The position numbers were made by a program, and so were the translations under genes. This document shows, one piece after another, positions 34,649-42,419 of a stretch of 64,000 nt of DNA; positions within the stretch are counted from its first letter, which is position 1; each line of letters starts with the position of its first letter. The stretch is taken from contig NZ_CP062941.1 of NCBI RefSeq assembly GCF_015101885.1, positions 4,712,001-4,776,000 of the forward strand, written 5' to 3'. The notes under the pieces are model-generated. The model was given only the letters and a program-made list of their open reading frames with translations. It searched no databases and was not told the DNA's origin. This DNA is from Massilia litorea. GTDB lineage: Bacteria > Pseudomonadota > Gammaproteobacteria > Burkholderiales > Burkholderiaceae_D.

Positions 34649-35188
34649 TCAACGGACAAGAAAGTCGTGCATGTCGTCGGCGTGCTCTTCCTCGACCGCA
34701 AGGATCTCGATCAGCATCTGCTTCGTGGTCGGATCCTTGTCGCCGATCGCCTGGATCATCTGGCGGTAGGACTCGATGGCGACGCGCTCGGCGATCAGGT
34801 CGGCGCGCACCATGGCCTGGGTGTCTTCCGAATCGTCGTACTCGGCGTGCGAACGCGCGGTCAGCGTGGCCGGGTTGAAGTTCGGCGAACCGTTCAGCTG
34901 GACGATGCGCTCGGCGATGCGGTCGGCGTGGTCCTGCTCCTGCTGGGCATGCTCGAGGAACTCGGCCTTCAGGGCGCCGTTGTTCGGACCGCTGACGGTG
35001 AAATAGTGACGCTTGTAGCGCAGCACGCACAGCAGTTCGGTGGCGAGCGCGTCGTTCAGCATGGCGATGACCGCTTCGCGGTCGGCCGCGTAACCCTCGG
35101 TGACGGCGCCGTCATCGAGGTTGGCCGCGGCGCGGCGGATCGCCTCGATGTCGAAGCCATGCGCCAGGGGCGTCTTGCTTTGTTCCAT
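34649..35188 (-). CDS. Ferritin-like/bacterioferritin-type protein
   Basis: A 179-residue four-helix bundle. The diiron ligands are suggested by Glu in LLCVLRYKRHY (ATELL preceding), the EHAQQEQDHADRIAERI block (Glu and His), and the terminal block AVEEEHADDMHDFL. It is longer than Dps and has the pattern of bacterioferritin-like DUF2383-type proteins. It probably stores iron or protects DNA from oxidative damage in the cytosol. The gene lies 29 bases after the OmpA-like gene and 53 before the DUF883 gene. Confidence 0.8.
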   Translation of the reverse strand: MEQSKTPLAHGFDIEAIRRAAANLDDGAVTEGYAADREAVIAMLNDALATELLCVLRYKRHYFTVSGPNNGALKAEFLEHAQQEQDHADRIAERIVQLNGSPNFNPATLTARSHAEYDDSEDTQAMVRADLIAERVAIESYRQMIQAIGDKDPTTKQMLIEILAVEEEHADDMHDFLVR

Positions 35189-35217
35189 GATGTTTCCTTA
35201 AAAGTGCAGATTGATCT

Positions 35218-36141
35218 TCAGCGGTTGGCCGAACGCGGCGGGATCGGCGCGTTGTCGTTCGACAGCACGATCTCGACGCGGCGGTTCAGCTGGCGGTTCG
35301 ATGCCGTATCGTTGGCCGCAACCGGGAAGGCTTCACCATACGCCTTCATCGCGATGCGTTCGCGCGCCACGCCCATGCTGCCCAGTGCCATGGCGACCGC
35401 ATTCGCGCGGCGCTGCGACAGGTTCTGGTTGTAGCTCGAGCTGCCGGTGCTGTCCGTAAACCCTTCGACCAGTACAGTGCGCTCCGGGTTCTGCGCCATC
35501 ACGTCGGCGAGCTTGCGCAGGGTCGACATTCCGTTTGGTGTCAGGTTCGCCTCGTTGGTGGCGAACAGCACGTCGCCGATGGTAACGACCATGCCACGCT
35601 CGGTTTTCTTGGCGTTCAGATCGACCAGCAGGGCTTCGAGCTTGGCGGCGCGTTCGGCCATCATGCGGGTCTGGTCCTGGGCCGTCGCGGCCTGCTGCTG
35701 GGCAGTTGCCGCCTGCTGCTGGGCGGCGGCGGCAGCGGTCTGGGCTGCGGCGGCTTCGCGTTTCGCACGCTCGGCCTCGGCAGTGCGCGCTTCGAGGCTG
35801 ATCTCGGTGCGCTGGCGCGAGGCGTCCGCGATGTTCGCTTCGGCGGCCTTGGCGCGCGCCACTTCCTGGGCAGTTGCGATCTTCTGCTTGGCGATATAGG
35901 CCAGGCGGTCGATGTCGCTCAGGCTTTCCTTCTTGGCGGCCGCGGCGTTGGCACGGTCGAGCGCATCGCTGGCTTCCTTGAACTGGAGCGGCGCATAGCT
36001 CGAGATCTGCGGATTGTTATTGGCGGCGACGAAATCGGCGCGTGCCTGGTCCAGGGTCGGCGTGGTGGTCGGCGTGGTGCTGCAGGCGGCCAGCAGGATG
36101 GCGCTGGCAAAGACGGCCGGCTTCAGGAAACGTGGTGTCAT
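35218..36141 (-). CDS. OmpA-domain lipoprotein with DUF4398-like N-terminus
   Basis: A 307-residue lipoprotein (lipobox LLAAC, Cys at about 20). A coiled-coil region (about 45-175, long Ala/Gln-rich helix with 13 heptads including RTEISLEARTAEAERAKREAAA in outline) is followed by the OmpA C-terminal domain (about 190-300: VLFATNEANLTPNGM, EGFTDSTGSS and QRRANAVAMAL). The N-terminal part, with DFVAANNNPQISSYAPLQF, resembles DUF4398. The ATG at 36141 has an AGGGGAAG site; the in-frame ATG at 36156 lies five codons upstream. Its role is to link the outer membrane to peptidoglycan. Confidence 0.85.
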   Translation of the reverse strand: MTPRFLKPAVFASAILLAACSTTPTTTPTLDQARADFVAANNNPQISSYAPLQFKEASDALDRANAAAAKKESLSDIDRLAYIAKQKIATAQEVARAKAAEANIADASRQRTEISLEARTAEAERAKREAAAAQTAAAAAQQQAATAQQQAATAQDQTRMMAERAAKLEALLVDLNAKKTERGMVVTIGDVLFATNEANLTPNGMSTLRKLADVMAQNPERTVLVEGFTDSTGSSSYNQNLSQRRANAVAMALGSMGVARERIAMKAYGEAFPVAANDTASNRQLNRRVEIVLSNDNAPIPPRSANR

Positions 36142-36240
36142 GCTCTTCCCCTTCATGTTTGGCGCGCACTGGGCGCGCCGGCGTTCTTGTGGATGCGGTG
36201 CGGCGCGCTGGCGCCGGGCACCGCGGCAAATGCGTGACGC

Positions 36241-36627
36241 TTACTGCGAGTTGGCGCGGTCGACTTCCTGGCGCAGCACGCGCAGGTCTTCATTGAGCGC
36301 GTTCGAGGCGGCGGTGGCCTTGGCGGACGCGGCCTTGCTCTGGGCCAGCTGGGCATCGGCCTGGGCCTGGGTCGCCAGTTCGCGCGCCAGCTTGTAGTCC
36401 TTGGCGGCCAGCGCTTCGTTAGCGCGCATCATCTTGGCGCGCGCCGCCGTGATTTCTTCCGGCGCCAGGTCGGCGGCGCCGGCCTGCACTGCGTTGGCCA
36501 CTGCATTGCGCGACACCGCGACGTCGGCCGTGGCCGGTGCCTTCTGGCTGGCGCAGGCGGAGAGCGCCAGCACGGCGGCTGCCACTGCGACGCGGCCAAG
36601 CTGATGCATCGAGCGATTCATGTCCAT
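36241..36627 (-). CDS. DUF4398 lipoprotein
   Basis: A 128-residue lipoprotein with a lipobox LSAC (Cys at about 25) and a helical mature domain of the DUF4398 type (LAPEEITAARAKMMRANEALAAKDYKLARELA in outline). It is a companion of the OmpA/DUF4398 fusion next door (99 bases away), probably in the same transcript. It acts in the periplasm or on the inner face of the outer membrane. Start at ATG 36627 with AGGAG. The divergent AsmA gene shares its promoter region. Confidence 0.8.
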   Translation of the reverse strand: MDMNRSMHQLGRVAVAAAVLALSACASQKAPATADVAVSRNAVANAVQAGAADLAPEEITAARAKMMRANEALAAKDYKLARELATQAQADAQLAQSKAASAKATAASNALNEDLRVLRQEVDRANSQ

Positions 36628-36696
36628 GTCTTTCTCCTGTAGATTGTAGATGTAAGCAAGTTGTTAACGTTATAAGCCTGTTATCAGCCGAGTTCG

Positions 36697-36710
36697 GTTC
36701 GGTGCCGCAC
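36697..36710. promoter_or_regulatory. GTNCG-N4-CGNAC palindrome (site D)
   Basis: GTTCG GTGC CGCAC in the divergent region between 36627 and 36833, 70 bases upstream of the minus-strand start. Confidence 0.5.
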
Positions 36711-36756
36711 ATAGACCGCACATCCCGCCGATGGGACCGTGCCCATCCGGCGCACC

Positions 36757-36770
36757 GTGCGACACCGCAC
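36757..36770. promoter_or_regulatory. GTNCG-N4-CGNAC palindrome (site E)
   Basis: GTGCG ACAC CGCAC, 62 bases before the AsmA start and 60 bases (centre to centre) from site D. A pair of sites between divergent genes is the usual layout for coordinated control. Confidence 0.6.
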
Positions 36771-36832
36771 ATTGATGACCACCCCTTTGCGCTAAGCTTG
36801 GGCGCAAGACCGATACTCTATGAAGGATCGTC

Positions 36833-38896
36833 ATGCCCGATACTACCGCGCAGCAAGACGCCAGCCACAAGCACGGCGGCAAGAAAAAGAAAATCCTGCT
36901 TGGCCTGCTGGCCACCCTGATCGCCATTCCGGTCATCGCCATCATTTTCATCCTCACCTTCGACTGGAACAAGGCGCGTCCCTGGCTAAACGCGAAGGTG
37001 AGCGAAGCGATCGAACGGCCGTTCGCGATCCGCGGCAACCTCGCGGTGCAATGGGAAGTGCCGGCCAAGCGCATGGCCAAGGCCGACCGCCACCTGCGCG
37101 ACTGGCTGCCCTGGCCCCATCTCATCGCCAATGACGTGCACGTCGGCAACCCTGCCAGCATGAAGCAGATGGACATGGCGCGCGTGCGCCAGTTCTCGTT
37201 CTCCCTGAATCCCTTCGGCCTGCTGCACCACACGATCGGGATCCCGGTGCTGCGGTTCGAAGCGCCCTATCTCGAACTGCAGCGCACCGACAGCACCCAC
37301 TACAACTGGGTCTACAGGAAGAAAGAGGAAAAATCGAAGTGGGAGCTCGACCTCGAGCGCGTGGTACTCACCGACGGCGTGGTGCGCGTGGTCGACGCCG
37401 TCACGAAGGCCGACATCACGGCCAACGTACGCACGCTCGATAACGATGCGAAATACGGCATCGGCTTCAAGGTCACCGGCACGTATAACGGCGCGCCGGT
37501 CACGGGCGGCGGCAAGGTCGGCCAGGTGCTGTCGCTGAAGGATCAGAATACGCCCTACCCGGTCCAGGCCGACATGCGCAGCGGCCCGAGCCGCATCGCA
37601 GTCGAAGGCACGGTCACCAGTCCCGCCAAACTGAAGGCGGTCGACCTGCAGCTGGAACTGGCCGGACGCAGCATGGCGCGCCTGTACAACTTTACCGGCA
37701 TCACGCTGCCCGAGACCCCGGCCTTCTCGACCTCCGGCCACCTGAAGGGCGAGCTCGACCGTGAGCACGGACGCTGGACCTACGACAAGTTCAAGGGCAA
37801 GGTCGGCTCGAGCGACATCAACGGCAAGCTGGTGTTCGAGGGCGGCAAGCCGCGTCCCAAGCTGACGGGCAATGTATCGACGCACCAGTTGCTGTTTACC
37901 GACCTGGGTCCCCTGATCGGCGGCGACTCGAACGAAAGCAAGAAGGCGCGCGGCGTCGACGCCGTGCAGCCGGGCGGCAAGGTGCTGCCGGTCGAGGAAT
38001 TCCGCACCGAGCGCTGGACGGCGATCGACGCCGACGTGCGCTATACCGCCGAAAAGATCATCCGCGAAAAGACACTGCCCATCAGTAAACTCTCGACCCA
38101 CCTGGTCATGAAGGACGGCGTCATCACCCTCGAGCCGCTCGAATTCGGCGTGGCCGGCGGCACGCTGCGCTCGACCATCCGCATGGACGGCAGCGGCAAG
38201 GGCAAGAACACGATCGCGGCGACGGCCAAGGTCCAGGCGCGCCACATCCAGATCAAGCAGCTGTTCCCGACCATCGAAAAGATGCAGGCCACCGTCGGCC
38301 AGATCAACGGCGACGCCCAGCTGTCGGCCACCGGCAGTTCGGTCGCCGCCCTGCTCGGCTCCTCGAACGGCGAAGTCAAGGCGCTGATCAACCAGGGCAC
38401 GATCAGCAAGATGCTGCTCGAGGAGATGGGCCTGAACGTGGGCAATATCATCGTCACCAAGCTGTTCGGCGACAAGCAGGTGCAGCTGAACTGCCTGGCC
38501 GCCGATTTCGACGTCAACAAGGGCGTGATGCAGTCGCAGGTGTTCGTGGTCGATACGGAGGAAGCGATCATCCGCGTGAACGGCACGGTGAGCCTGGCGA
38601 ACGAACAGATGGACCTGACGATCAAGCCCGACACCAAGGCCCTGCGCCTGTTCACGCTGCGCGCCCCGCTCTACGTGCGCGGTCCGTTCAGCAAGCCCGA
38701 CGTCTCGGTCGACAAGGGCGTGCTGGCACTGAAGGCTGGCGGCGCCGCCGTGCTGGCCGCGGCCGCAGCGCCGGTGGCAGCCCTGATCCCGCTGATCAAC
38801 ACCGGACCGGGCGAGAGCAGCCCCTGCGGCCAGCTGGTCGCACTGGCGAAACAGAAGCCGACTGCGCCGCCGCCGGGCAAGGCGAAAGCGCGATGA
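36833..38896 (+). CDS. AsmA-family protein
   Basis: A 687-residue protein with a short Lys/His-rich N-terminus, one membrane helix (about 20-43) and a long periplasmic beta-rich region. It has the AsmA N-terminal block (FDWNKARPWLNAKVSEAIERPFAIRGNLAV in outline) and C-terminal AsmA_2 domain (LEFGVAGGTLRSTIRMDG and the TISKMLLEEMGLNVGNII stretch). AsmA-type proteins are thought to carry phospholipids between membranes. The gene starts from the divergent region with two GTNCG sites. No terminator was seen after its stop. Confidence 0.87.
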   Translation: MPDTTAQQDASHKHGGKKKKILLGLLATLIAIPVIAIIFILTFDWNKARPWLNAKVSEAIERPFAIRGNLAVQWEVPAKRMAKADRHLRDWLPWPHLIANDVHVGNPASMKQMDMARVRQFSFSLNPFGLLHHTIGIPVLRFEAPYLELQRTDSTHYNWVYRKKEEKSKWELDLERVVLTDGVVRVVDAVTKADITANVRTLDNDAKYGIGFKVTGTYNGAPVTGGGKVGQVLSLKDQNTPYPVQADMRSGPSRIAVEGTVTSPAKLKAVDLQLELAGRSMARLYNFTGITLPETPAFSTSGHLKGELDREHGRWTYDKFKGKVGSSDINGKLVFEGGKPRPKLTGNVSTHQLLFTDLGPLIGGDSNESKKARGVDAVQPGGKVLPVEEFRTERWTAIDADVRYTAEKIIREKTLPISKLSTHLVMKDGVITLEPLEFGVAGGTLRSTIRMDGSGKGKNTIAATAKVQARHIQIKQLFPTIEKMQATVGQINGDAQLSATGSSVAALLGSSNGEVKALINQGTISKMLLEEMGLNVGNIIVTKLFGDKQVQLNCLAADFDVNKGVMQSQVFVVDTEEAIIRVNGTVSLANEQMDLTIKPDTKALRLFTLRAPLYVRGPFSKPDVSVDKGVLALKAGGAAVLAAAAAPVAALIPLINTGPGESSPCGQLVALAKQKPTAPPPGKAKAR

Positions 38897-38945
38897 CAGT
38901 CGCTTACAAACACTTACATCTACTGATGAGCGAAGGCGTGCATGT

Positions 38946-38959
38946 GTGTGTTGTCGAAC
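38946..38959. promoter_or_regulatory. Weak GTNCG-N4-CGNAC-like site
   Basis: GTGTG TTGT CGAAC, one deviation from the pattern (T for C at position 4), 70 bases before the BON lipoprotein start at 39030. Confidence 0.25.
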
Positions 38960-39029
38960 AGACTCTTCCGTCGCTCCGTTTTATTCTGGAGTCATCGCTG
39001 AAACAGGTACACGGCATCAAGGACGAAGC

Positions 39030-39344
39030 ATGACGCATTGGAAACCGGCCCTGGCCTTGCTGGGGGCTCTCATGTACGGGGGCACCCTCGCTGGCTGCGG
39101 CGGCACCGGCAGCCTGCTGGCACCAGCCGCGGCGGTGGACGATTCCACCATCACGGCCGGCGTGAAACAGGCAATTGGCCGGAGCACGGAACTCAAGGCG
39201 GCAGACATCGATGTCGCGACCCGTGAAGGTATTGTCCAGCTGAGCGGCTATGTCGGCTCGGCGGAAAACGTGGCAACCGCAGCATCGGTTGCGCGCACAG
39301 TGAAGGGCGTGAAATCGGTCAGGAATGACCTGCGCCTGAAGTAA
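39030..39344 (+). CDS. BON-domain lipoprotein
   Basis: A 104-residue lipoprotein (lipobox TLAGC, Cys at about 20). One BON domain (about 33-104) has DDSTITAGVKQAIGRS, VQLSGYVGSAENVATAASVA and VRNDLRLK in outline. It is the same size as the BON protein at 31108-31422 and the ends are similar (VKSVRNDLRLK versus VTSVKNDIRVK), so the two are paralogs. It is placed upstream of the small OsmB-like lipoprotein gene (21-base gap). The start at 39030 follows GGACGAAGC, which is a weak ribosome site. Confidence 0.83.
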   Translation: MTHWKPALALLGALMYGGTLAGCGGTGSLLAPAAAVDDSTITAGVKQAIGRSTELKAADIDVATREGIVQLSGYVGSAENVATAASVARTVKGVKSVRNDLRLK

Positions 39345-39365
39345 AACCCACCCAAGGAGATCATT

Positions 39366-39587
39366 ATGAAAAACATCAAACACCTGGCAGTGAGCGCTAC
39401 CCTGGCTACCCTGGCACTGGGCCTGACCGGTTGTGCCGGCATGTCGCATCAGGACAAGGCCACCGCAGTCGGCGCCGGCGCCGGCGCAGTGATCGGCGGC
39501 GCCCTGACCGGCGGCAGTGCAGCAGGCGTGGTCGGCGGCGCAGCTGTCGGCGGCGTGGTCGGCAACCAGGCCGGCAAGACCAACTAA
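39366..39587 (+). CDS. Small glycine-zipper lipoprotein (OsmB-like)
   Basis: A 73-residue lipoprotein (lipobox LTGC, Cys at about 23) whose mature part is almost wholly a glycine-zipper (GAGAGAVIGGALTGGSAAG and GVVGGAAVGGVVGNQAG in outline). It resembles OsmB, an osmotically and stress-inducible lipoprotein. A strong AAGGAG site precedes the ATG. It is co-transcribed with the BON protein gene. A 13-bp hairpin follows at 39627-39657. Confidence 0.82.
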   Translation: MKNIKHLAVSATLATLALGLTGCAGMSHQDKATAVGAGAGAVIGGALTGGSAAGVVGGAAVGGVVGNQAGKTN

Positions 39588-39626
39588 GTTTTCACCACGT
39601 AGCACCCCAGGCAAACACACACGAAA

Positions 39627-39657
39627 CGCCCCGCTTGCGTACTGCGCAAGCGGGGCG
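39627..39657. terminator. GC-rich hairpin, probable two-way terminator
   Basis: A perfect 13-bp stem (39627-39639 with 39645-39657) between convergent genes. On the minus strand the stem is followed by a T-rich stretch (TTTCGTGTGTGTTT), so it best serves the Crp/Fnr gene. Confidence 0.6.
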
Positions 39658-39724
39658 CGACGTTTGTGGGGATGGTTTCATGCGTGATGGTCCGGGGCGG
39701 TGTGCCGTTGCGCATGCGCCGTAC

Positions 39725-39791
39725 CGCGTGGAGTCGGGACTCCACCCTACGATCCGTCGCTGTTCGTAGGGTGGAGTCCTGACTCCACGCG
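39725..39791. repeat. Long near-perfect inverted repeat (REP-like element)
   Basis: Two 28-base arms (39725-39752 and 39764-39791) are inverted copies with one mismatch around an 11-base centre. Each arm is itself palindromic (GTGGAGTC...GACTCCAC type). The end of the right arm recurs at 1019-1034 and the same family is at 51904-52053. It lies between the stops of two convergent genes, a typical place for REP elements. Confidence 0.75.
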
Positions 39792-39831
39792 TCAACCTTA
39801 GCGCTGTCGAGAAGCCGTTTCGACGGTGACG

Positions 39832-40563
39832 CTAAACGAACGCGCTCGACAGCGCCCCCGCCCCCGCATCCTTGACGATTTCGTAGCAGGTACACGCCGC
39901 CGCCGCCAGCCCTTCGGCATCGAGGATCTCGATATTGCCGCGGCTGTAGATGATCAGCCCCTGCTGCTGCAGCGCGCTGGCTGCCTTGGTGACGCCGACG
40001 CGGCGCACGCCCAGGGCGTGCGCCAGGAACTCGTGGGTCAGGTGGAATTTGTCGGACTGCAGGCGGTCGCGGGTGATCAGCAGCGAGCGCGCCAGGCGCG
40101 CCTCGAGCACGTGGAAGCGGCTGCAGACGGCGATCTGGATCGCCTGCGCCAGCAGTGTGTCGGTATACCGGTAGAGCACCCGTTGCAGGGCGCCGTTGCG
40201 CGCGAATTCGGCGCGGAAGGCGGCGCTGTCCATGCGGCTGGCGCTGCCGGGACGCTGGACCACGGCGCGCACCTGGGCCGTTTCGTGGCCGAGGGCGACG
40301 GTGGCGCCGAGCATGCCTTCGCGTCCCACCAGGCCGACCTCGAGCGTCATGCGCCCGCCTGCCACGCCCAGCAGCGAAATCAGGCAATCATGCGGAAAAT
40401 AGATATACCGGATGGGTTTGCCCGCTTCGCCCAGCACTTCGCCGGCCTCGACGTGAACCTGGTCGAGCATCGGCAACACCTGGGCGAGCTCCTGCGGCGG
40501 GAGCGCGGCCAGCAGCAAATTGGCGTTGTGCTCGGCGACGTCGGGAGAAGCTGCAAAGTTCAT
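39832..40563 (-). CDS. Crp/Fnr-family transcriptional regulator
   Basis: A 243-residue protein. A cyclic-nucleotide-binding-like beta-roll (about 20-125, with MTLEVGLVGREGMLG) is followed by a dimer helix and a Crp-type helix-turn-helix (about 160-220: LTHEFLAHALGVRRVGVTKAASALQQQGLI in outline). It lacks the N-terminal Cys cluster of Fnr, so it is not an [4Fe-4S] oxygen sensor. The roll also lacks the canonical cAMP-binding PEGS-R motif. Its effector is thus unknown. A GTNCG-N4-CGNAC palindrome lies in its divergent upstream region (40668-40681), consistent with autoregulation. Confidence 0.88.
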   Translation of the reverse strand: MNFAASPDVAEHNANLLLAALPPQELAQVLPMLDQVHVEAGEVLGEAGKPIRYIYFPHDCLISLLGVAGGRMTLEVGLVGREGMLGATVALGHETAQVRAVVQRPGSASRMDSAAFRAEFARNGALQRVLYRYTDTLLAQAIQIAVCSRFHVLEARLARSLLITRDRLQSDKFHLTHEFLAHALGVRRVGVTKAASALQQQGLIIYSRGNIEILDAEGLAAAACTCYEIVKDAGAGALSSAFV

Positions 40564-40667
40564 CGAACCCTCGCGGTAAATGGCAAGCCCGGCCGAAGCC
40601 GGGGCGGAAATACGGATACATTTGCAAACAATTTCGATCAGGTTAAATGCTCTGATAGGGGAAGTAT

Positions 40668-40681
40668 GTTCGGTGACGCAC
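40668..40681. promoter_or_regulatory. GTNCG-N4-CGNAC palindrome (site F)
   Basis: GTTCG GTGA CGCAC, between the Crp/Fnr gene (start 40563) and the glycine-zipper gene (start 40785), about 104 bases from each start. Confidence 0.6.
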
Positions 40682-40784
40682 GGAATACCTTGTTGTTCCT
40701 AGGGACAATCCTTCGCATCGGCCGGCGCCTCGCAGGCCGCCGCGGAAGGCAGACGCCCCACCGCAATTTCACGGAGCACAAGCC

Positions 40785-41543
40785 ATGAACAACACTTCCC
40801 CTCCACGCGCCCAGCACCATCCCTTGCTGCTGGTCGCCGCACTCGCCGTCCTGCTGTTCTGCCTGATCGGTACCGCAGCCATCATGGGCTGGATCCCCTC
40901 TTCGATCGGCGGCAACACGAACCGTCAGCTGAGCGAAGCCGACCGCGCCGCGCTGGCAGCAAGCATGCCGCCGACCGGCCAGGCCGCGCCTGTCGCGCCC
41001 GCCGCCGCCATGGCGCAGCTGGGACCGCAAGGCCCCGCCTACCCGGCCGCACCGGCAGCGCCCGCCTACCCGTCCCAGCAACTGGCCCAGGGCTATGCCC
41101 CAGCCCCAAGCCAGGCCTACGCACCCGAACCTGAACCGGCCCCGGCACCACGCACGACCGTGAAACCGAAGCCGGTGCAAATGGCGGCTGCGGAGCCGAA
41201 GTCGAACTGGTGCGGCAACTGCGGCAACATCGAATCGGTGCACGCGATCAAGCAGCGCGCCCAGGGCAGCGGTGTCGGCGCGGCCGGCGGCGCCATCCTC
41301 GGCGGCCTGCTGGGCAACCAGATCGGCGGCGGCCATGGTCGCCAGCTGGCCACCGTCGCCGGTGCGGTCGGCGGCGCCGTCGTCGGCAACCAGGTCGAGG
41401 GCAACATGAAAGCGACGACCAGCTATGAAATCCGCGTCCGCCTGGACGACGGCACCCTGCGCACCTTCCACCAGTCGAGCCAGCCGCAATGGCGTAGCGG
41501 CGACCGCGTGCGCATCGTCAAGGGCCACCTGCGCTCCGCCTGA
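40785..41543 (+). CDS. Membrane-anchored glycine-zipper 2TM protein
   Basis: A 252-residue protein. An N-terminal membrane helix (about 14-35) is followed by a long Pro/Ala/Tyr/Gln-rich linker (about 45-135) and a C-terminal glycine-zipper domain (about 165-205: GVGAAGGAILGGLLGNQIGGG and GAVGGAVVGNQVEG in outline). A final beta segment (IRVRLDDGTLRTF...GDRVRIVKGHLRS) matches the end of the lipoprotein at 32248-32724. A CxxC pair (NWCGNCGN) lies just before the zipper. It probably spans the periplasm. It is divergent from the Crp/Fnr gene. Confidence 0.8.
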   Translation: MNNTSPPRAQHHPLLLVAALAVLLFCLIGTAAIMGWIPSSIGGNTNRQLSEADRAALAASMPPTGQAAPVAPAAAMAQLGPQGPAYPAAPAAPAYPSQQLAQGYAPAPSQAYAPEPEPAPAPRTTVKPKPVQMAAAEPKSNWCGNCGNIESVHAIKQRAQGSGVGAAGGAILGGLLGNQIGGGHGRQLATVAGAVGGAVVGNQVEGNMKATTSYEIRVRLDDGTLRTFHQSSQPQWRSGDRVRIVKGHLRSA

Positions 41544-41592
41544 TCCCGCTTCAGCTGCACGCCAGAAGCCGGCGCTGCCGGCACCACGATCG

Positions 41593-41630
41593 AGACCGGC
41601 CGTCCCCTGGACCGCCGGTCTTGATTTTTT
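41593..41630 (+). terminator. Terminator after the glycine-zipper gene
   Basis: AGACCGGC (41593-41600) pairs with GCCGGTCT (41614-41621) and is followed by TGATTTTTT, 50 bases after the stop. Confidence 0.65.
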
Positions 41631-41642
41631 CCTCAGTGCAAC

Positions 41643-41656
41643 GTGCGCCAGCGCAC
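41643..41656. promoter_or_regulatory. GTNCG-N4-CGNAC palindrome (site G)
   Basis: GTGCG CCAG CGCAC, 100 bases before the small membrane protein gene at 41757. Confidence 0.6.
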
Positions 41657-41756
41657 GGAAATACTGCTGAGCTACCCCGACAATGCGTTTTACGGTAACG
41701 CGACCATACGCTGCCGCAATTGACAACTTCGCCAATAACACAATAAGGGGAGCATC

Positions 41757-41996
41757 ATGAACAGCCTTGCATGGATCGGCATCATCGTCTGGGGTCTGCT
41801 TATCACTGCTTTCGGACTCGTCTCGGCCACGCCGCCGCTCGAACAGACGGGCGAGCTGGCTGCGCACGACGTCTTTTTCCTCGTCAGCGGGGGGCTGCTC
41901 ACCTGCCTGATCGGGATCGTCGGCCTGCTCGGTTTCATGGGCTGGATTCCGGGCCTGCAAAGCGCCGGCCGTGCGCAGCGCGGACTTGCGAAATAA
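41757..41996 (+). CDS. Small two-helix membrane protein
   Basis: A 79-residue protein with two hydrophobic segments (about 5-25 and 40-65), joined by a short acidic loop (PPLEQTGELAAHD). The C-terminus is basic. It has no recognised domain. A clear ribosome site (AAGGGGAG) lies before the ATG. The gene has its own GTNCG site and a second site lies downstream before the next small gene. This suggests it is a stress-induced small membrane protein. Confidence 0.7.
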   Translation: MNSLAWIGIIVWGLLITAFGLVSATPPLEQTGELAAHDVFFLVSGGLLTCLIGIVGLLGFMGWIPGLQSAGRAQRGLAK

Positions 41997-42016
41997 ACAA
42001 AAATTTTGCGCTTAAT

Positions 42017-42030
42017 GTACGCTAGCGAAC
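42017..42030. promoter_or_regulatory. GTNCG-N4-CGNAC palindrome (site H)
   Basis: GTACG CTAG CGAAC, 76 bases before the start at 42107. The outermost positions vary, showing that N at positions 3 and 12 of the pattern is genuinely free. Confidence 0.5.
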
Positions 42031-42106
42031 GGTTGGGTTGAGCAGTGCGGGGGATACTGGATTCACGGCGCCACACCGGCGCAAACCCCCAGTGAGGAGA
42101 CTCATC

Positions 42107-42253
42107 ATGCTTTACACCATTGCCATTGTTCTGATCGTTTTATGGCTGCTCGGCCTGGTTACCTCGTACACCGTCGGCGGCTTTATCCATATCCTGCTCG
42201 TGGTTGCCGTCATCATGATCCTGGTGCGCCTGATCAGCGGTCGAGGCATATAG
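42107..42253 (+). CDS. Lmo0937-family small membrane protein
   Basis: A 48-residue protein with two hydrophobic helices (about 3-22 and 26-42) and a basic end (RLISGRGI). It is the size and pattern of lmo0937-type proteins (LYTIAIVLIVLWLLGLVTSYTVGGFIHILLVVA in outline). The ATG at 42107 is preceded by GAGGAG. It is too short for many gene callers but the ribosome site and its own upstream palindrome support it. The family has no known molecular function and is often stress-induced. Confidence 0.8.
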   Translation: MLYTIAIVLIVLWLLGLVTSYTVGGFIHILLVVAVIMILVRLISGRGI

Positions 42254-42351
42254 CACGCCGCATGCAATACCAAATCGGTTGTACCGGGTCTTGTGGAGCG
42301 CTAAGCTTCGCATTACCGGGTACCGACCCAGCACCACCGCAGTAGTTGACC

Positions 42352-42408
42352 AATCCGTTTCGCGGTCGTGCCCGATGGGCGCGCCTACGAAACGGATTTT
42401 TCTTTTTT
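42352..42408 (+). terminator. Terminator immediately upstream of the OmpA-like gene
   Basis: An 11-bp stem (42352-42362 with 42388-42398) around a loop that itself contains a GCCC/GGGC hairpin, followed by TTTTTCTTTTTT. The T-run ends one base before the ribosome site AGGAG (42409-42413) of the gene starting at 42420. Either it ends the upstream transcript or it is a leader attenuator. Confidence 0.7.
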
Positions 42409-42419
42409 AGGAGAAAATT

